Shown: positions 47,677 through 59,400 of the stretch, piece by piece | Numbering within the stretch: the first letter of the stretch is position 1 | Layout of the letters: the number at the start of each line of letters is the position of its first letter | From: Rhyacophila brunnea | Taxonomy: Eukaryota > Arthropoda > Insecta > Trichoptera > Rhyacophilidae | Length of the DNA stretch: 64,000 nt | Reading direction: 5' to 3' | Assembly: GCA_022495005.1 (NCBI GenBank) | Contig: JAGYXB010001069.1 | Span: 310,001-374,000, forward strand | Notes under the pieces: model-generated | Database searches by the model: none | The model's input: only the letters and a program-made list of their open reading frames with translations | Told to the model about the DNA's origin: nothing | Position numbers and translations under genes: made by a program

Positions 47677-48307
47677 TTTGGGTGTGTTGTTCCTTCTTCC
47701 TCGCTATCTTCACTGCCATCTTCAATTTCCAAGATCATAACTTCATCTGCTATTTAACTTTCAGTTATGAAAATTCACACTTGTTTTTCGAGATATTTTT
47801 CCATATGGAAAATCTCAAATAATGACTAAGTAACCATCACAAAATGTCAAAACAGGCCACGATCAAATTAATTTACAAACATTCCAATACTGCCAATGCA
47901 CCCAATATTATTTTTTCTATAGTTACCAATTCAACCACACTAAAAACATTTTGGAATCGTTATAAAATGCGATGATAAAACAGTCCAAAAACTAGTTCAA
48001 ACTTTTTGCTTTCATAGTATTTGTTGTCTTATATCTAGGGTATGGAGTGCAGTACATAATAATTATTTCCTGGCGAACACTATTTCCACTGCACTTGACA
48101 TCCACAAATTACAATAGAAATTTTCTATTTTCAGTGCAATCTTTCAGTATGGATCCACCTGTATAAGTTGTCCACTGAGTGAGGGCACCACATGGTGGTA
48201 ACATTTGACATATCATTCAATACTTTTTATACTTATATGGTCTTAGTTCTAAATTCAAATACTGGATGATTTATGATGGTATATATCTATACTTTTGATA
48301 GAAAGTA

Positions 48308-48972
48308 TTAAAGTATTTCTTCCAAAATCTCAGTTTGCGACACCATGAACTGTTTCAATTTCAACCACAACTCTTCATAGGCATTGTTTCCTAAAGCGGC
48401 AACATTGATGCTCATAGTATCATTTTTATTTGAAGCTGTATTGATATTTAATTCAGACATGGCTTCCATGCACTTTTCTAAATACTGAGACACCTCTGAC
48501 ATCTGTTGGTAAAGATTCAAACGAAATTTTGACAATGAATCGTTGTCTTTCATTTCTAAACTGTAGATGTCCATGTCTTCACTTTCGTTTTCATTGGCAC
48601 ATGTATTTAAAATTCCTTTTTTGAATTTGACATTACTTTCGGCGGGAACAATTACACATCTTACAGGAATGAGCTCATACATAAGATTTACAAACATTAT
48701 TAGTTGGGATTCGTTCATTGCTAATACAACGATTTTATCCATATTAGAATTAGTATTATCAGCTTCTTTTACTATGTATACAATTGCACCGTGTAATATA
48801 TTGAGGGGTGAAATTGCATGACACAGAACTCTATGTAGATTATTGAATCTTCCAGAAAATTTTAAACTTTCAATCAAAACGTCTACTAGTTTCACTGGTG
48901 ACACAGTTACATAGTGAATGTCCAATCGAACAGATAAACTTGTACATAATACTGCCAGGAGGTCAATGCGAT
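48308..48972 (-). CDS. FANCB-like protein, C-terminal (last) exon
   Basis: Begins at an acceptor (minus strand TTTTCATTTCAG at 48973 and above) and ends with TAA at 48308-48310. Joining to the exon at 49859-50181 completes a GAT codon and gives QF-D-RIDLLAVL. The blocks IDLLAVLCTSLSV, VSPVKLVDVLIESLKF and MNESQLIMFVNLMYELIPVR line up in order with the C-terminus of human FANCB as I remember it ([40 protein letters not shown]). The tail is charged and probably helical (LYQQMSEVSQYLEKCMEAM). FANCB pairs with FANCL and FAAP100 in the Fanconi core complex that ubiquitinates FANCD2 at DNA crosslinks. Assigned by eye only; not a confirmed orthologue. Confidence 0.55.
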
Positions 48973-49541
48973 CTGAAATGAAAACGGTATTTGATATTAA
49001 TAACCAGATAATTCTTCGACTAATCTGGTCATCCAGTAGTGCGAAGCTAATTGAACTATACACTCTTTTCAATGGTATATACAAGAACCTGCCATTTGGA
49101 AACATGCTCCCGCAGTTTGGAGAAACTAAAAATACCATGAAGAAATCGGGATACTCCGATGATTCTTCAAACTACAAATGCGGTGCCGAGAAAACTGCGG
49201 GAAGATGTAAAATTGCTTGATATTATTCTCACTACCAGTTCATTGTCGTTCATACGGCGCACATGACAGCCATCATTGCAAACTTATAACGATTGCCTGT
49301 GACATTGTCATTTGATAAACGGAATGAAGAAATACACTGATTCGATTTGAATTTTTCTAAATCAATGAAATAGACAACGGTTGGATCTGGGTGCACACCC
49401 CTCTACCTGCACCTCACCTCACCACTCCGCCGCTGCTATTTGACCACTTTATCTAATCCGCTATTTTCGAGTAGTTTAACTTTGTAACTTTGAAAGCTTT
49501 TGGGATATCGAGATGAAAATCTACTAGATTGCTACAAGTTT

Positions 49542-49792
49542 CATCAATATTGGTCCAGTAGTTTTTGACATGTAACCGAACAAACGAATGTGTGGATTGA
49601 AGGTTGTACGGTGAACCGATGTTTGAAGTACCAGAAGAAGTTGAAACTCCATTAAATCATCAATATTGGTCCATTAGTATAATTTTGAACAAACGAATGT
49701 ATGGATTGAAGTTTGTATGGGGAATCGATGTTTGAAGTACCAGAAGAAGTTGAAACTCCATTAAATCATCAATATTGGTCCATTAGTATAAT
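49542..49792. repeat. Tandem repeat, about 2.2 units of 109-116 bp
   Basis: CATCAATATTGGTCCA starts units at 49542, 49658 and 49767. Unit 1 has an extra few bases and point differences; units 2 and 3 share TTAGTATAATT. It lies in the intron between the two FANCB-like exons. Confidence 0.85.
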
Positions 49793-49858
49793 TGTATTAA
49801 GTAGTTTGGAAGTATAGATATAAATGAAAATAAAAGTAAAACAAAAATGAATTATTAC

Positions 49859-50181
49859 CAAATTGTTCCGTATTTAAAATAGGATCCATTTTTGAATTCA
49901 CAATATCGGATGCTTTTAGTTCAATCATTGGCAATGGAATACAATAAGTCTTTTCTTCAAACTTATATCTCACCGCAGCATTCAATTTCATACGGCTACA
50001 AAGTTCAAATGTAGGCAAGTGTGAAACTGCAACCATAGTGACGACCATTTTTCCAACTAAGTCTTCCCGTCTCTTTAACAACCAAAATGGCGGCGTAGTA
50101 TCATCACTTGTATAGACTTTGGTGTCGTATGTAAATATGGAATCTTCGGATTTCAGTAATAGCTCCAAGTTTTCTATCGAT
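49859..50181 (-). CDS. FANCB-like protein, penultimate visible exon
   Basis: Reads [56 protein letters not shown] and ends MDPILNTEQF at donor TTTG|GTAATA (minus strand). [15 protein letters not shown] and IELKASDIVNSK parallel the FANCB segment preceding the last exon's motifs (I recall ITAVTSLSPLLTFSKFCC and LSLEDLSTGK). I chose the acceptor ACGATTTCAG at 50182 and above. The frame is also open up to an ATG at 50273, so the exon may instead be the first coding exon of a short protein. No further upstream exon is recognised. Confidence 0.55.
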
Positions 50182-50455
50182 CTGAAATCGTAAAATGAAA
50201 AATAATTAGTACATTTACTCCAGCTGGAAATCACAAAGTGATTCGCGTTTGACATTATTTTGAATGCATACATCAGTATTTTTCAAGCTTTTTATTAAAG
50301 TGGCACACTTGACCCTCTGCCAAACTTCAATAATACACAAAGTATCGACACAATAATAATTAAATATGATGCACCTATTAATTCCTTTTTGAACTCAGGT
50401 GGGTGTTGTAGAGTCCTTCATTCGGGCATTTTGATGTTTGGGGATTGAGAGACAT

Positions 50456-51310
50456 TGTAACGGACACAAATTGATAAAACAGATGATTATTTTATAATTC
50501 CGCGCAGAATTATGTTTTATTACACTAAAGCATGGACAAGCATTCGACTTATTACAATTACAATTGAAGAGGTCTTAGATTAGGCACTACAATATCGTTA
50601 TTTTTTTTGGGCTGATTTATTCAGGTACCTTGTGGTATTCACTTAGGTTTCACGGATCACTTGTTATTTATTTCACTCTTGCGTGGTAGGGGTGGGTTAT
50701 ACGATTATTTATTAACACGGGAACACTGCGAGAGATATACTGATTTGCAAAATCGAGACGGGTGGCGTTTACGTTTTTCCACAAGACAAAGGGGGCGCAA
50801 GCGACGTGTCTCCCAGTTTCGCGGGCGAAATCGTACTACAAGAATTATTTTCGTCTACCCACTCGTAAGATGCGGGAGAGGGGCTGGCGGGGTTCTTCAT
50901 AAATTTCGAACAAATGTAAACTGCCTTTCTCTTTGATTTTTTAAAAAGGACTCAATAAGGGGCGATATAAGTGGGGTGTGGGGCGGGTTACTTGTTAAAG
51001 CTTCGAAACCTTAAAGGCTCGATGTCTCCCCGGTCGGAGTCCTTTCCAAGAAATTCTCGGTTTGGAGGCGTATGGAAATGAATGCGCTTTTGTTTTTGGC
51101 AGATCTCGTTTACGAAATATTGTTTTAGTGATGGGACGATAGTCGTTGTTTTATGTAAGGTTCCTGAGGTGGGATTGGCGACGTCTCTTCGCGAGAGGTT
51201 GTATTTGGTATCAGTATATAAACAAAGTGAAATTCACTTTGCAGTTGCAAGGGAAGCGACGGACCGAACTTGACTCATACCACATGACACTCTCACATAA
51301 AATTTCCGTA
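50456..51310. other. CpG-rich block, possible solo LTR
   Basis: Starts TGTAACGGACACAAATTG and holds a CpG- and G-rich core (about 50660-51060: GGGGGCGCAAGCGACG, TTTCGCGGGCGAAATCG) and a TATA-like TATATAAACAAAG near 51216. Composition is unlike the AT-rich surroundings. The TG start and internal TATA suggest an LTR, but I cannot define the right end or a duplication. Short frames here are not recognisable proteins. Confidence 0.35.
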
Positions 51311-51558
51311 ATGTTAAAGTGTACACATCATTAGTAGAACAAATCAATGAGTAATATGCACATCTACAATAATAATCTTTATAGAAATGTAGGATAATAT
51401 GTATTGGAGTATTACACGTTAAGATTATTTTTAATTATGTATCTATGTCTTTCCCAACAGTTTCGTCAGCGTTGGGACTAAGGGAACAGGATTCAAATCA
51501 CTCTGAATATAGATAAAAAAGAAAATTCCGGCGAACAGTTGATCAATATAAACTGTTA

Positions 51559-51923
51559 AAGCCTCCGCACACATACCACCGAACACGACCACAGCTCAGC
51601 CACTAGTGGACGCGTTCAGCTGCTGTATAATTCTTCAATGAGTTTCAATGAACGCTCCGCACTCTAGGAGCTCTAGTGGACACGTTCGGCTTGCAAGCTA
51701 TGGCAGACACTGGTGCACGGTGCTAACAGTCGACACTAGTGGATGAGTGTTTGCGCATACTAGGTAGAAACACCGGCATCTATCTGTAAGACGAATGCAA
51801 TCAACTAGTGGCCGCCACACTTGCCTCAACCCAGTCGCTTATAGCCGCCACCAACGGCTCGACCCGACCACTAATGGCGGCCACTAGTGGTCGCATTCGG
51901 TGGCTATGTGTGCGGTGGGGCTT
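51559..51923. mobile_element. Foldback/MITE with CCGAACACGACCAC ends
   Basis: Left end AAGCCTCCGCACACATACCA then CCGAACACGACCAC; the right end is its reverse complement with few mismatches (GTGGTCGCATTCGGTGGC then GTGTGCGGTGGGGCTT), about 36 bp. CTAGTGG recurs at least six times inside in both orientations. 365 bp, non-coding. Confidence 0.8.
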
Positions 51924-52119
51924 ATTCTCTGAAAAATCTACTCTTGGAAAAGATATAAAATTGTGAAAAGCAAACATAATATCTTATCTATAAAATAAAG
52001 AAAAGGGTAATTTATCAATTTTGTTACTAAGAAGAACATATTATCGGCTTCTACAGACAGAGTGGTATTATCAGACTTTTTACGAAGAAAAGTTGTTAGC
52101 CGTTTCGTCCATCAAACAA

Positions 52120-52240
52120 ACATTGAAAAAGTGATGGGAATCAAACCCGCACACATGGCTTCACTACTTTCTGCCTATACTCCACTGTTGGGAATAATTG
52201 AGATGCTGAGGATTAAACTAGTACAAGTGACATATAACTA
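52120..52240 (-). repeat. tRNA-derived SINE remnant
   Basis: Minus strand GCGGGTTTGATTCCCATCAC (B box) preceded by GCAGAAAGTAGTGAAGCC. Degraded head, no clear A box. Confidence 0.4.
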
Positions 52241-52349
52241 AAAAACGAGAGGAAGGCTTTCACAATACCACGTACCCCATGTACCTAACTGCTTTGTATG
52301 AAAAGTTGTATGCATTTTATTACTAAACAATTTAGCCACCTATAACATA

Positions 52350-52800
52350 CTGTCATTTCCCTCCATTTTCGTAAGTACTTTGCTTCGTTTTATGGATTTT
52401 CGTCTGGATTTAGGACTTGGAGGTGGACAAATAACACACCGGAATCGTGGTGGAAACGGCAAGGTATATTCACGTTAATATATTCTAAATGGTTACATTT
52501 TTATACAAATTCTTTTCAATTTAATTTTGACGGATAGCGAGGTTAACACTGCTCACTGTGTTGCTGTTAAAAATGCTTCCCCCACTAAAACAAACGGTCG
52601 CTTACGAGCCGTACAAATGCGGCGTTGCCATTTGTATTTTTTTTAACGGCATTCAGACAATGTTGCCGGTTTTAACATTATTATATTTAACATTATTTAA
52701 TTATTTTCGCAATCATCCCTTACTATTTGTTGATTTGATATCGATTTGGGCCTCTCCAGGGTCACAGAGACATCCCCAAATGGGGGCCATTTAGGAATGT
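52350..52800. repeat. Inverted copy of 9120-9590 segment
   Basis: CACACCGGAATCGTGGTGGA, TTCGTCTGGATT, and CAGAGACATCCCCAAATGGG match the reverse complement of the inside of the element at 8832-9698. Confidence 0.65.
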
Positions 52801-52845
52801 AACAATACCTAATTACATTGAAATTAACTAATATGACTCATGTGA

Positions 52846-53150
52846 CTAGGGAACTAAGAAATAATGGGAACTGAAATATTTAACGGGTGTGGAGAAACAG
52901 GCTACCGATCTCGAGTGTAGAAGAATTTGGGATAAACTTTAACACGTGTAAAGAATACGCTTGTCGATCGTTCTGACAACTGCTCTCGTTTTATGCACTG
53001 ACGCTCATTCAATATTGGTGAATTTGAAGTTGCAACACACACTATTGCACGTCTATAATGTGTGGTTCATTTTTTCGTAGGACACTCGTAAAATGTAGTG
53101 AATTGGGGAATAGCCTATCGGAATTCTATTTATTAATCTGTTCTGCGCAT
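52846..53150. repeat. Repeat family R-GGA copy 4
   Basis: GGGAACTGAAATATTTAACG, CCGATCTCGAGTGTAG, CACACACTATTGCACGTCTA, GAATTCTATTTATTAATCTG. Closest to copy 2. Confidence 0.65.
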
Positions 53151-54008
53151 ATGACTAAACCGTTTTTCAAAATTTTCTTAAAATTGGTAACTAACTTTTG
53201 TGGTTTGAATCGAGGTACGAATAATAAGTATTTATTTTGATTCGTAGCCGACATCTGGTTCTCTCCAAATTTTAGTCTTAACATACTTGCACTTGCTAAT
53301 AACTTAATAATGAATATTAAAAAAAAGCAATTGTGCCTGTTATATCCTCTGCACCTCAATTCTAATCTAAAAGACAGGTGTAAATGAGTGTACCTGATGT
53401 AAATATGGTAGACTGAATAGTTTTAAAATACAAAGAAATGATATTTTTAAAAAATGTTAATATTTACAGAATCATTGATTGAACATCTGTGTTCTACTTT
53501 GTTTGGTTAATAAATAAATGTATATGTACTTATATCAGTGAAGTGCTTTCAGTGTGTCAAATATTGTATTCACCCAAATGTGTGTATTTAAAAAAATAGT
53601 TTTATCATATTTACTCTGTTGAAATTAAGTTTATTTGTATCCAGTGCATTATTATCACAGAAAAACGCAAATATGTAACAGTGGCAAAGGTGACGGTAGG
53701 CTGTTTAAGATCTGACATAAAATAGTGCACACTAAACTTTGTCAGTCAAACATATTTGTTTTCATATCAAAGCGAACGGAAAGATACTTCCACATCAATT
53801 TTATATCGGCAGCCAAAAGAAATACATTTAACACATAATCACATAAAACACTGAGAAATATATGCATAGGTAATGGAAATAAAGTAACAGACTTAAAACC
53901 AGAACACGAGCCGCCATTTTGTTTTCAAGGCTGCGAATAGAAGAAGATATAATAAATCCGTTACCAACACAATCATACGGACAATCGTTTGATTCTAAAA
54001 TTGAACTA

Positions 54009-55310
54009 CGAGGGTGGGTCAATAATTCCTTAGAAAAAAGCATTAAAACAGGTTTTATTTTTGTATTTTTTTTTTATTTCTCAACATAATTTCCTTGGAG
54101 CTCAATACACTTGGTTAGACGTTTCTCATTTTTTTTTAAACCGTCAGAAAAATAAGTTTTCGGAAGGTCCTCAAAATAAGCATTTGTCCGATCGATGACT
54201 TCTTCATTTGAAAAAAAACGTTGTCCACTTAGCCATTTTTTTAAGTTTGGGAAAAGGAAAAAGTCACTGGGGGCTAAATCTGGCGAATACGGTGGGTGGT
54301 CGACCAAATTCGAACTTCAATTCTTCAATTTTAGCCATTGATCGTAAACATGTGTGAACACGGGCATTGTCCTGATGAAAGAGGATTTTTTCCTGTTTAA
54401 ATGAGGCCGTTTTTCTTCAATTTTGTTTTTAAGCTGGTCCAATAAAGATGCATAATAATCCCCTGTTATTGTTTTTCCTTTTTCCAAATAGTCAACGAAA
54501 ATAATTCCACGTGCATCCCCAAATACAGTAGCCATAACCTTACCAGCTGATTTTACGGTTTTCGCCTTCTTTGGACATGGTTCGCTTTTTGCAATCCACT
54601 GCTTTGACTGTTCTTTCATCTCGGGAGTATAGTGGTGTATCCATGTTTCATCTACAGTCACAAAGCGACGAAAAATTCATCCGGATTGCGTTGCATGAGC
54701 GACAACAGGGCTTTAGAGGCCACCACCCTACTGCGTTTATTGTCGACTGTGAGCAAACGCAGCACCCATCTTGCAGAAATATTTTTCATGCCCAATTTGT
54801 CATGTAAAATAGAAATGACGCTACCTTTTGAGATCCCTGTAGCCTCAATTATCTCACTCAACATTAATCTTCGGTCACTTAACACCATATCGTGGATTTT
54901 ATTGATCATTTCTGGTGTAGTCACCTCTACAGGGCGTCCTGAGCGTGGTTCATCCTTTGTTGATGTACGACCACGTTTAAATTCATTTAACCAGTTATAA
55001 ATAGTTGCAAGTGAAGGAGCAGATATGCCGTGAACTAAATCTAACTCATTTTTTATTTCCTTTGCTGTTAACCCTTTTATGTTAAAATGTTTAATAACAG
55101 CTCTAAACTCAATTTTCTCCATTTTCCATTTTTCCATTTTCTACAAGCAATTTTTTTTTTAAATGTACGAGAAACACACAACAACCCGACCAATCTGATT
55201 GAAACTTCGCAGCATACTGAATCGGTAGTGCCGCTGCATGAAAACAAACCGCTTGCAGTACTAGTCGCGCCACCTGTCGGCTTTTCTAAGGACTTATTGA
55301 CCCACCCTCG
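54009..55310 (-). mobile_element. mariner transposon copy B
   Basis: 1302 bp, same ends as copy A, TA at 54007-54008 and 55311-55312. Intergenic, between the FANCB-like gene and the sulfotransferase gene. Confidence 0.95.
54074..55137 (-). pseudogene. mariner transposase, copy B (three frameshifts)
   Basis: Same D,D34D transposase as copy A, start [11 protein letters not shown] at 55137, stop after NYVEK at 54074. Frame breaks: one A fewer near 54675 (after NPDEFF), one T fewer near 54385 (around the RKK/DN region), and one A more near 54306 (before VDHPPYSPD). Substitutions unique to this copy include LMLSEIIEATG in place of [11 protein letters not shown]. Confidence 0.9.
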
Positions 55311-55484
55311 TACCTTCGAAATTTATAATAAGGAATATGTATAAGACTCCTTCTAAATTCTAGATATTATCCAAACTCTTTCATCGGGCAATATTGTATA
55401 TTTACTAATCTTCTTCTTCGGTCATATCCGCCCCTTAGTTGGAGCATATGGACACTCAGCGGCGTGTCCAAAAATCCCTATCAC

Positions 55485-55800
55485 TAGCCAGTCTTCTTGC
55501 GTCATTTCAGGTCATACCAGCATCCTGTAGCTCCACCGTATACGGTCTATAGATAGTATTTAGCAGCCTTCCAGAATGCCGAAATCCGGTTGGCTTGAAG
55601 AACAAGCAAGGCAGGTTGATGTTCTCTTCTAGCATCCGCAGCACGTGGCCGAGCCATGTCCAACGTCGCCTCTTCACTCGCACCATGATGAGAGGCTGCT
55701 TGGTGCATTCTTTTATCTCCATATCCGTCGCAAACATCTGTTTTCAAAGCTCAGTATACGGTTGCTTTGAGTCTTCGCAAAGTGCCATGATTCGCTACTG
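55485..55800 (-). pseudogene. LINE reverse transcriptase C-terminal remnant
   Basis: Reads RRRWTWLGHVLRM, LPCLFFKPTGF, RLLNTIYRPYTVEL. The W.GH.LRM motif is typical of the region after RT in insect LINEs. Related to + strand remnants at 15595-15960 and 16690-16890. Confidence 0.6.
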
Positions 55801-56255
55801 TAAAGCGACACCGTCAGAATGCAAGCGCGGCATTACTAATATATATCAAATATTATTATTATCCACATACTTTTGTACGCTACTGTAGTATATAAATGCA
55901 TAAAAATAAACAATAATAAATTCCAAGGTAACCATAAGCAATGATCATTTATTTTACAAGTCGATTGTACCAATATTTTTGTGTAACATCATTTATATTT
56001 ACAATTAAAAATCATTATAGAATACTAATCAAGTAAATGATTATTATAATGTGATTTATGTATAATATAGTACGTAGGCAAATTTTGGTTTACTACATAA
56101 TAATATTATATTAATATCATTTGATCTGATTTTATGCGAGGAAATCAGTGTAAAGTTATAAAGCATGTACTCTACTAAGTTTTATAATAAGTATTAAATG
56201 GCACAGTTTCTGTTGGAAAATTAAATGTGACTGAGTGTTAATAAGAATCAATATT

Positions 56256-56420
56256 ATGCTGTTAGTCTACAGTAAATTGACTGGAAACTTTCCGATAGAT
56301 AGGTTTGTCGTGACTCTTTGTGTATCGTTAATTTGTATGATTGTGTTGGTGAGCATTGCAATGCTAAAACAACCAAAACCACTTGAAGAAATTTACAATT
56401 CTGAGGAGATTGATTATGAT
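56256..56420 (+). CDS. Sulfotransferase exon 1: membrane anchor
   Basis: 55 residues starting MLLVYSKLTGNFPIDR, with hydrophobic FVVTLCVSLICMIVLVSIAM as signal anchor. Donor GAT|GTGAGT. The last 48 nt plus 10 nt of intron form the first copy of a perfect 58-bp tandem duplication. Confidence 0.8.
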
Positions 56421-59400
56421 GTGAGTATTCCCAAAACCACTTGAAGAAATTTACAATTCTGAGGAGATTGATTATGATGTGAGTATTCTTTAATGTCTAT
56501 AGCAGTGGTTTCCAAACTTTATGTTACTACGCCTCCCCTTTTGAAAAAAACTAATATTGGCGCCTCCCCCTCTATTTCATTATATAATATAGAAACCTTT
56601 TTAAATAATCAACAATGTACTAATACAAAAATGAAAAAAAATAAATAAGGTTTTACTAAGTACTTTATATCCATTTTTAAATTAATTTGTTTTTCATGCG
56701 ATGAATGTGCTTGTTTATCGATTCTCGAGATCAGGATCTTTCAACCACATATTTAAAATATTTAATAGTTCTGAAACAACAGGGCCGCAGGCGACATTTT
56801 TACTATTAGGTAATAAAATAATGTTAAAAATGCATTATGAAACTAACCAAGAACTCAGTAAATAGATTTTTGTTTTCGTCAATATATATCTGGCGTAGAA
56901 ATAATAATTTAAATGTGGATAATTTTGATTTCCAAAGTTCCAAATTTTTATGAATGCCTTCACTTTGTCTTTTTAAATCAGTGAATGCATTAGTGGTCCT
57001 TGCATTGATTTATTCACTCATTTTTTTTTTAACAAAATTATCGTTCCTTAACAAACTTGCGTCAAATTTCAACATTATGATTTGACCCTTTTATTCAGAC
57101 TTAATTTTTTCACGAGATAGCCAGCGCGCTTCACAATAGTGTAGACTAAGTGAGGTATTGTAAAATTTGTCTCCATATTTTCAGACAGGTTTGCAAACAA
57201 CCTATTATACTTTTATGGGACTGTTTTTTTGTATAGTTTATAACTAGCGGCCGTTTTATAAACTATGCATTTGCAAACTGCAAACCTGTGGCTTCATTAA
57301 TTTTTTCTTCAATTTTAAATAAATTCAACATCTACATATTCAAATAAATATTTGTCACGTCACTTTCACTGTATGAAAATATGGATTCTGGTTTTAAGTG
57401 AATTGTGTTAAACTTTTCGCGCCTCCCTTAGCAACACTCAACGCCTCCCAGTTTAGAAATCGCTGGTCTATATGAGAAAACCTACATAAGCGGTTGTCCA
57501 TATATGACAGTGGTGAAGGGTAGAGGTAGGCTGTTAAGATCCAACATAAATAGTCCACAATAAACTCTGTCAGTCATACGTATTTGTTTTCATTGAACAA
57601 AGTCTACAATGTACAGATGGTGTTGGTTAGTTTTTTAAAATGTTGCGAAAACCAAGCCATAATAGATAATAGTCAAAAATAATCGTCTCTATAAAATAAT
57701 ATTTTTTATCTACTATGGTTTGGTTAGGCGGGGCTTAATGAATTTAAAAAAAACTAACCAACAACATGTGTAATATGTATTCTTAATTTAACGAAAAAAA
57801 ATAAGTATAAATGGAAAAGCGTGCACTATTTTGTTGAATCGTCCATAACATACCATTATGGTTTGGCTTAGGCAAGGTTTAATTGATTTTTAAAAACTAA
57901 CCAGCACCATCCGTTAATTGTAGTCTTAGTTCAATAAAAACAAATACGAATGACTGACAAAGTTTAATGTGCACTATGTGTGTCGGATCTTAACAGCCTA
58001 CCTCCACCCTTTGCTACTGATATTATGATGTCACACCCTAATAGGGTATGGTGGAGTGGGTTGTAGATAATGTGTCATCACAAAACCAACAAAATAGGTT
58101 TCCTTAAGAACAATCAATTTATTGTTTAACAAATGGCGGGTAGGACAAATTTAATATAATAATCTGGGGGGTGGGGGTAAAAGACATTTAATAATTTTAA
58201 GAAAATTAATGCAATAAAAATTACATTGCTTTAAAAAAAAAAAAAAACAATATTATTTGTACATTTTTCCAATTTAAAACCCAATATTGTGAAACCAAAT
58301 TTCTCAATTATATTATAATTTGATTGCCTATATCAGGGGTTGCGAACCTATGGCACGCGAGATGATTTTGCATGGCACGCGTTTGAAGAGAAAAAAAATA
58401 TCTATAATAATAATAAATGACAGATCTCATTGTATAAAAAATAGCAGGCAAATACTCTTCAAGAATAAGCATTACGTTTAATGTAAATAAATATATAATT
58501 GCATAGATCGGTCATTCGACTTTATGCATCACATATAATATTATCACACTAACCTTATCAGGCGACGAGGGCTGCCACACCGCGAACCTCTAATTTTGAT
58601 CGATTTACAATGAGAGAATGCCTCATCTGATCAGAGCAATTCTCGTGTCAATTTGTGCGATAAGAACCAAACTAATTACCTAATACATTAAAAAAACAAT
58701 CAATTACCCACAAAAAATGACTGCACCAAATAAGAAATAAAAACTTAGAAGCTAGTAGTAGTAATTCTGGCAGACCGTTTCAAAATTGGTGGACCGAAAT
58801 GTATGGCGTAATTGAAAAAGTGATAAATGTGTGTTATATTGCGTGAATGGTATCTAGAACAACATCATTTTTAATTATTAAAAACTATTTTTTCCTCATG
58901 AAAAACTGCTCGGCATGTCAAGACAGTTGAAAAATAATATTTGGGAAAATTTGGCACGCGTACCTACATAAAAAGGTTCGCCAACCCTGGCTTATATGCA
59001 AAATGAATATTTTAAAATTATTTTTTGGCATAAATGTTTTTAGTTTGACAGCAGCAGTGAAATTGGTCCACTCTCAAAAAGTGCTGAAGTGTTTGGAGTG
59101 CTTAGTGAGGCGCAGATGAAATTAATGGATGCCAGGATGGACGATAGAAAGAGCCACGTGAAGAAAGCTTGCAAAGAATTTGGTATAACAGTGAATTATA
59201 ATCACGTGAATGCTCATGAGTTTTTTATTGATGAGAAGAGACACTTTATATGGTAAGTATCCAAAACATTACATTCTTCTACATAGATCTTTTATAAAAC
59301 CTAATGATTAAGTCATTTTGCATGGCAGATTTGTTTGTGACAAGATTCACAGGTGTGAGTGTCCATTAAAATACGAGTCTTTGTACAATGATCCATGATT

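Noticed and set aside
50661..50936. 91-codon Arg-rich frame
   Set aside because: Explained by the CpG/G-rich composition of the block; no domain or splice context.
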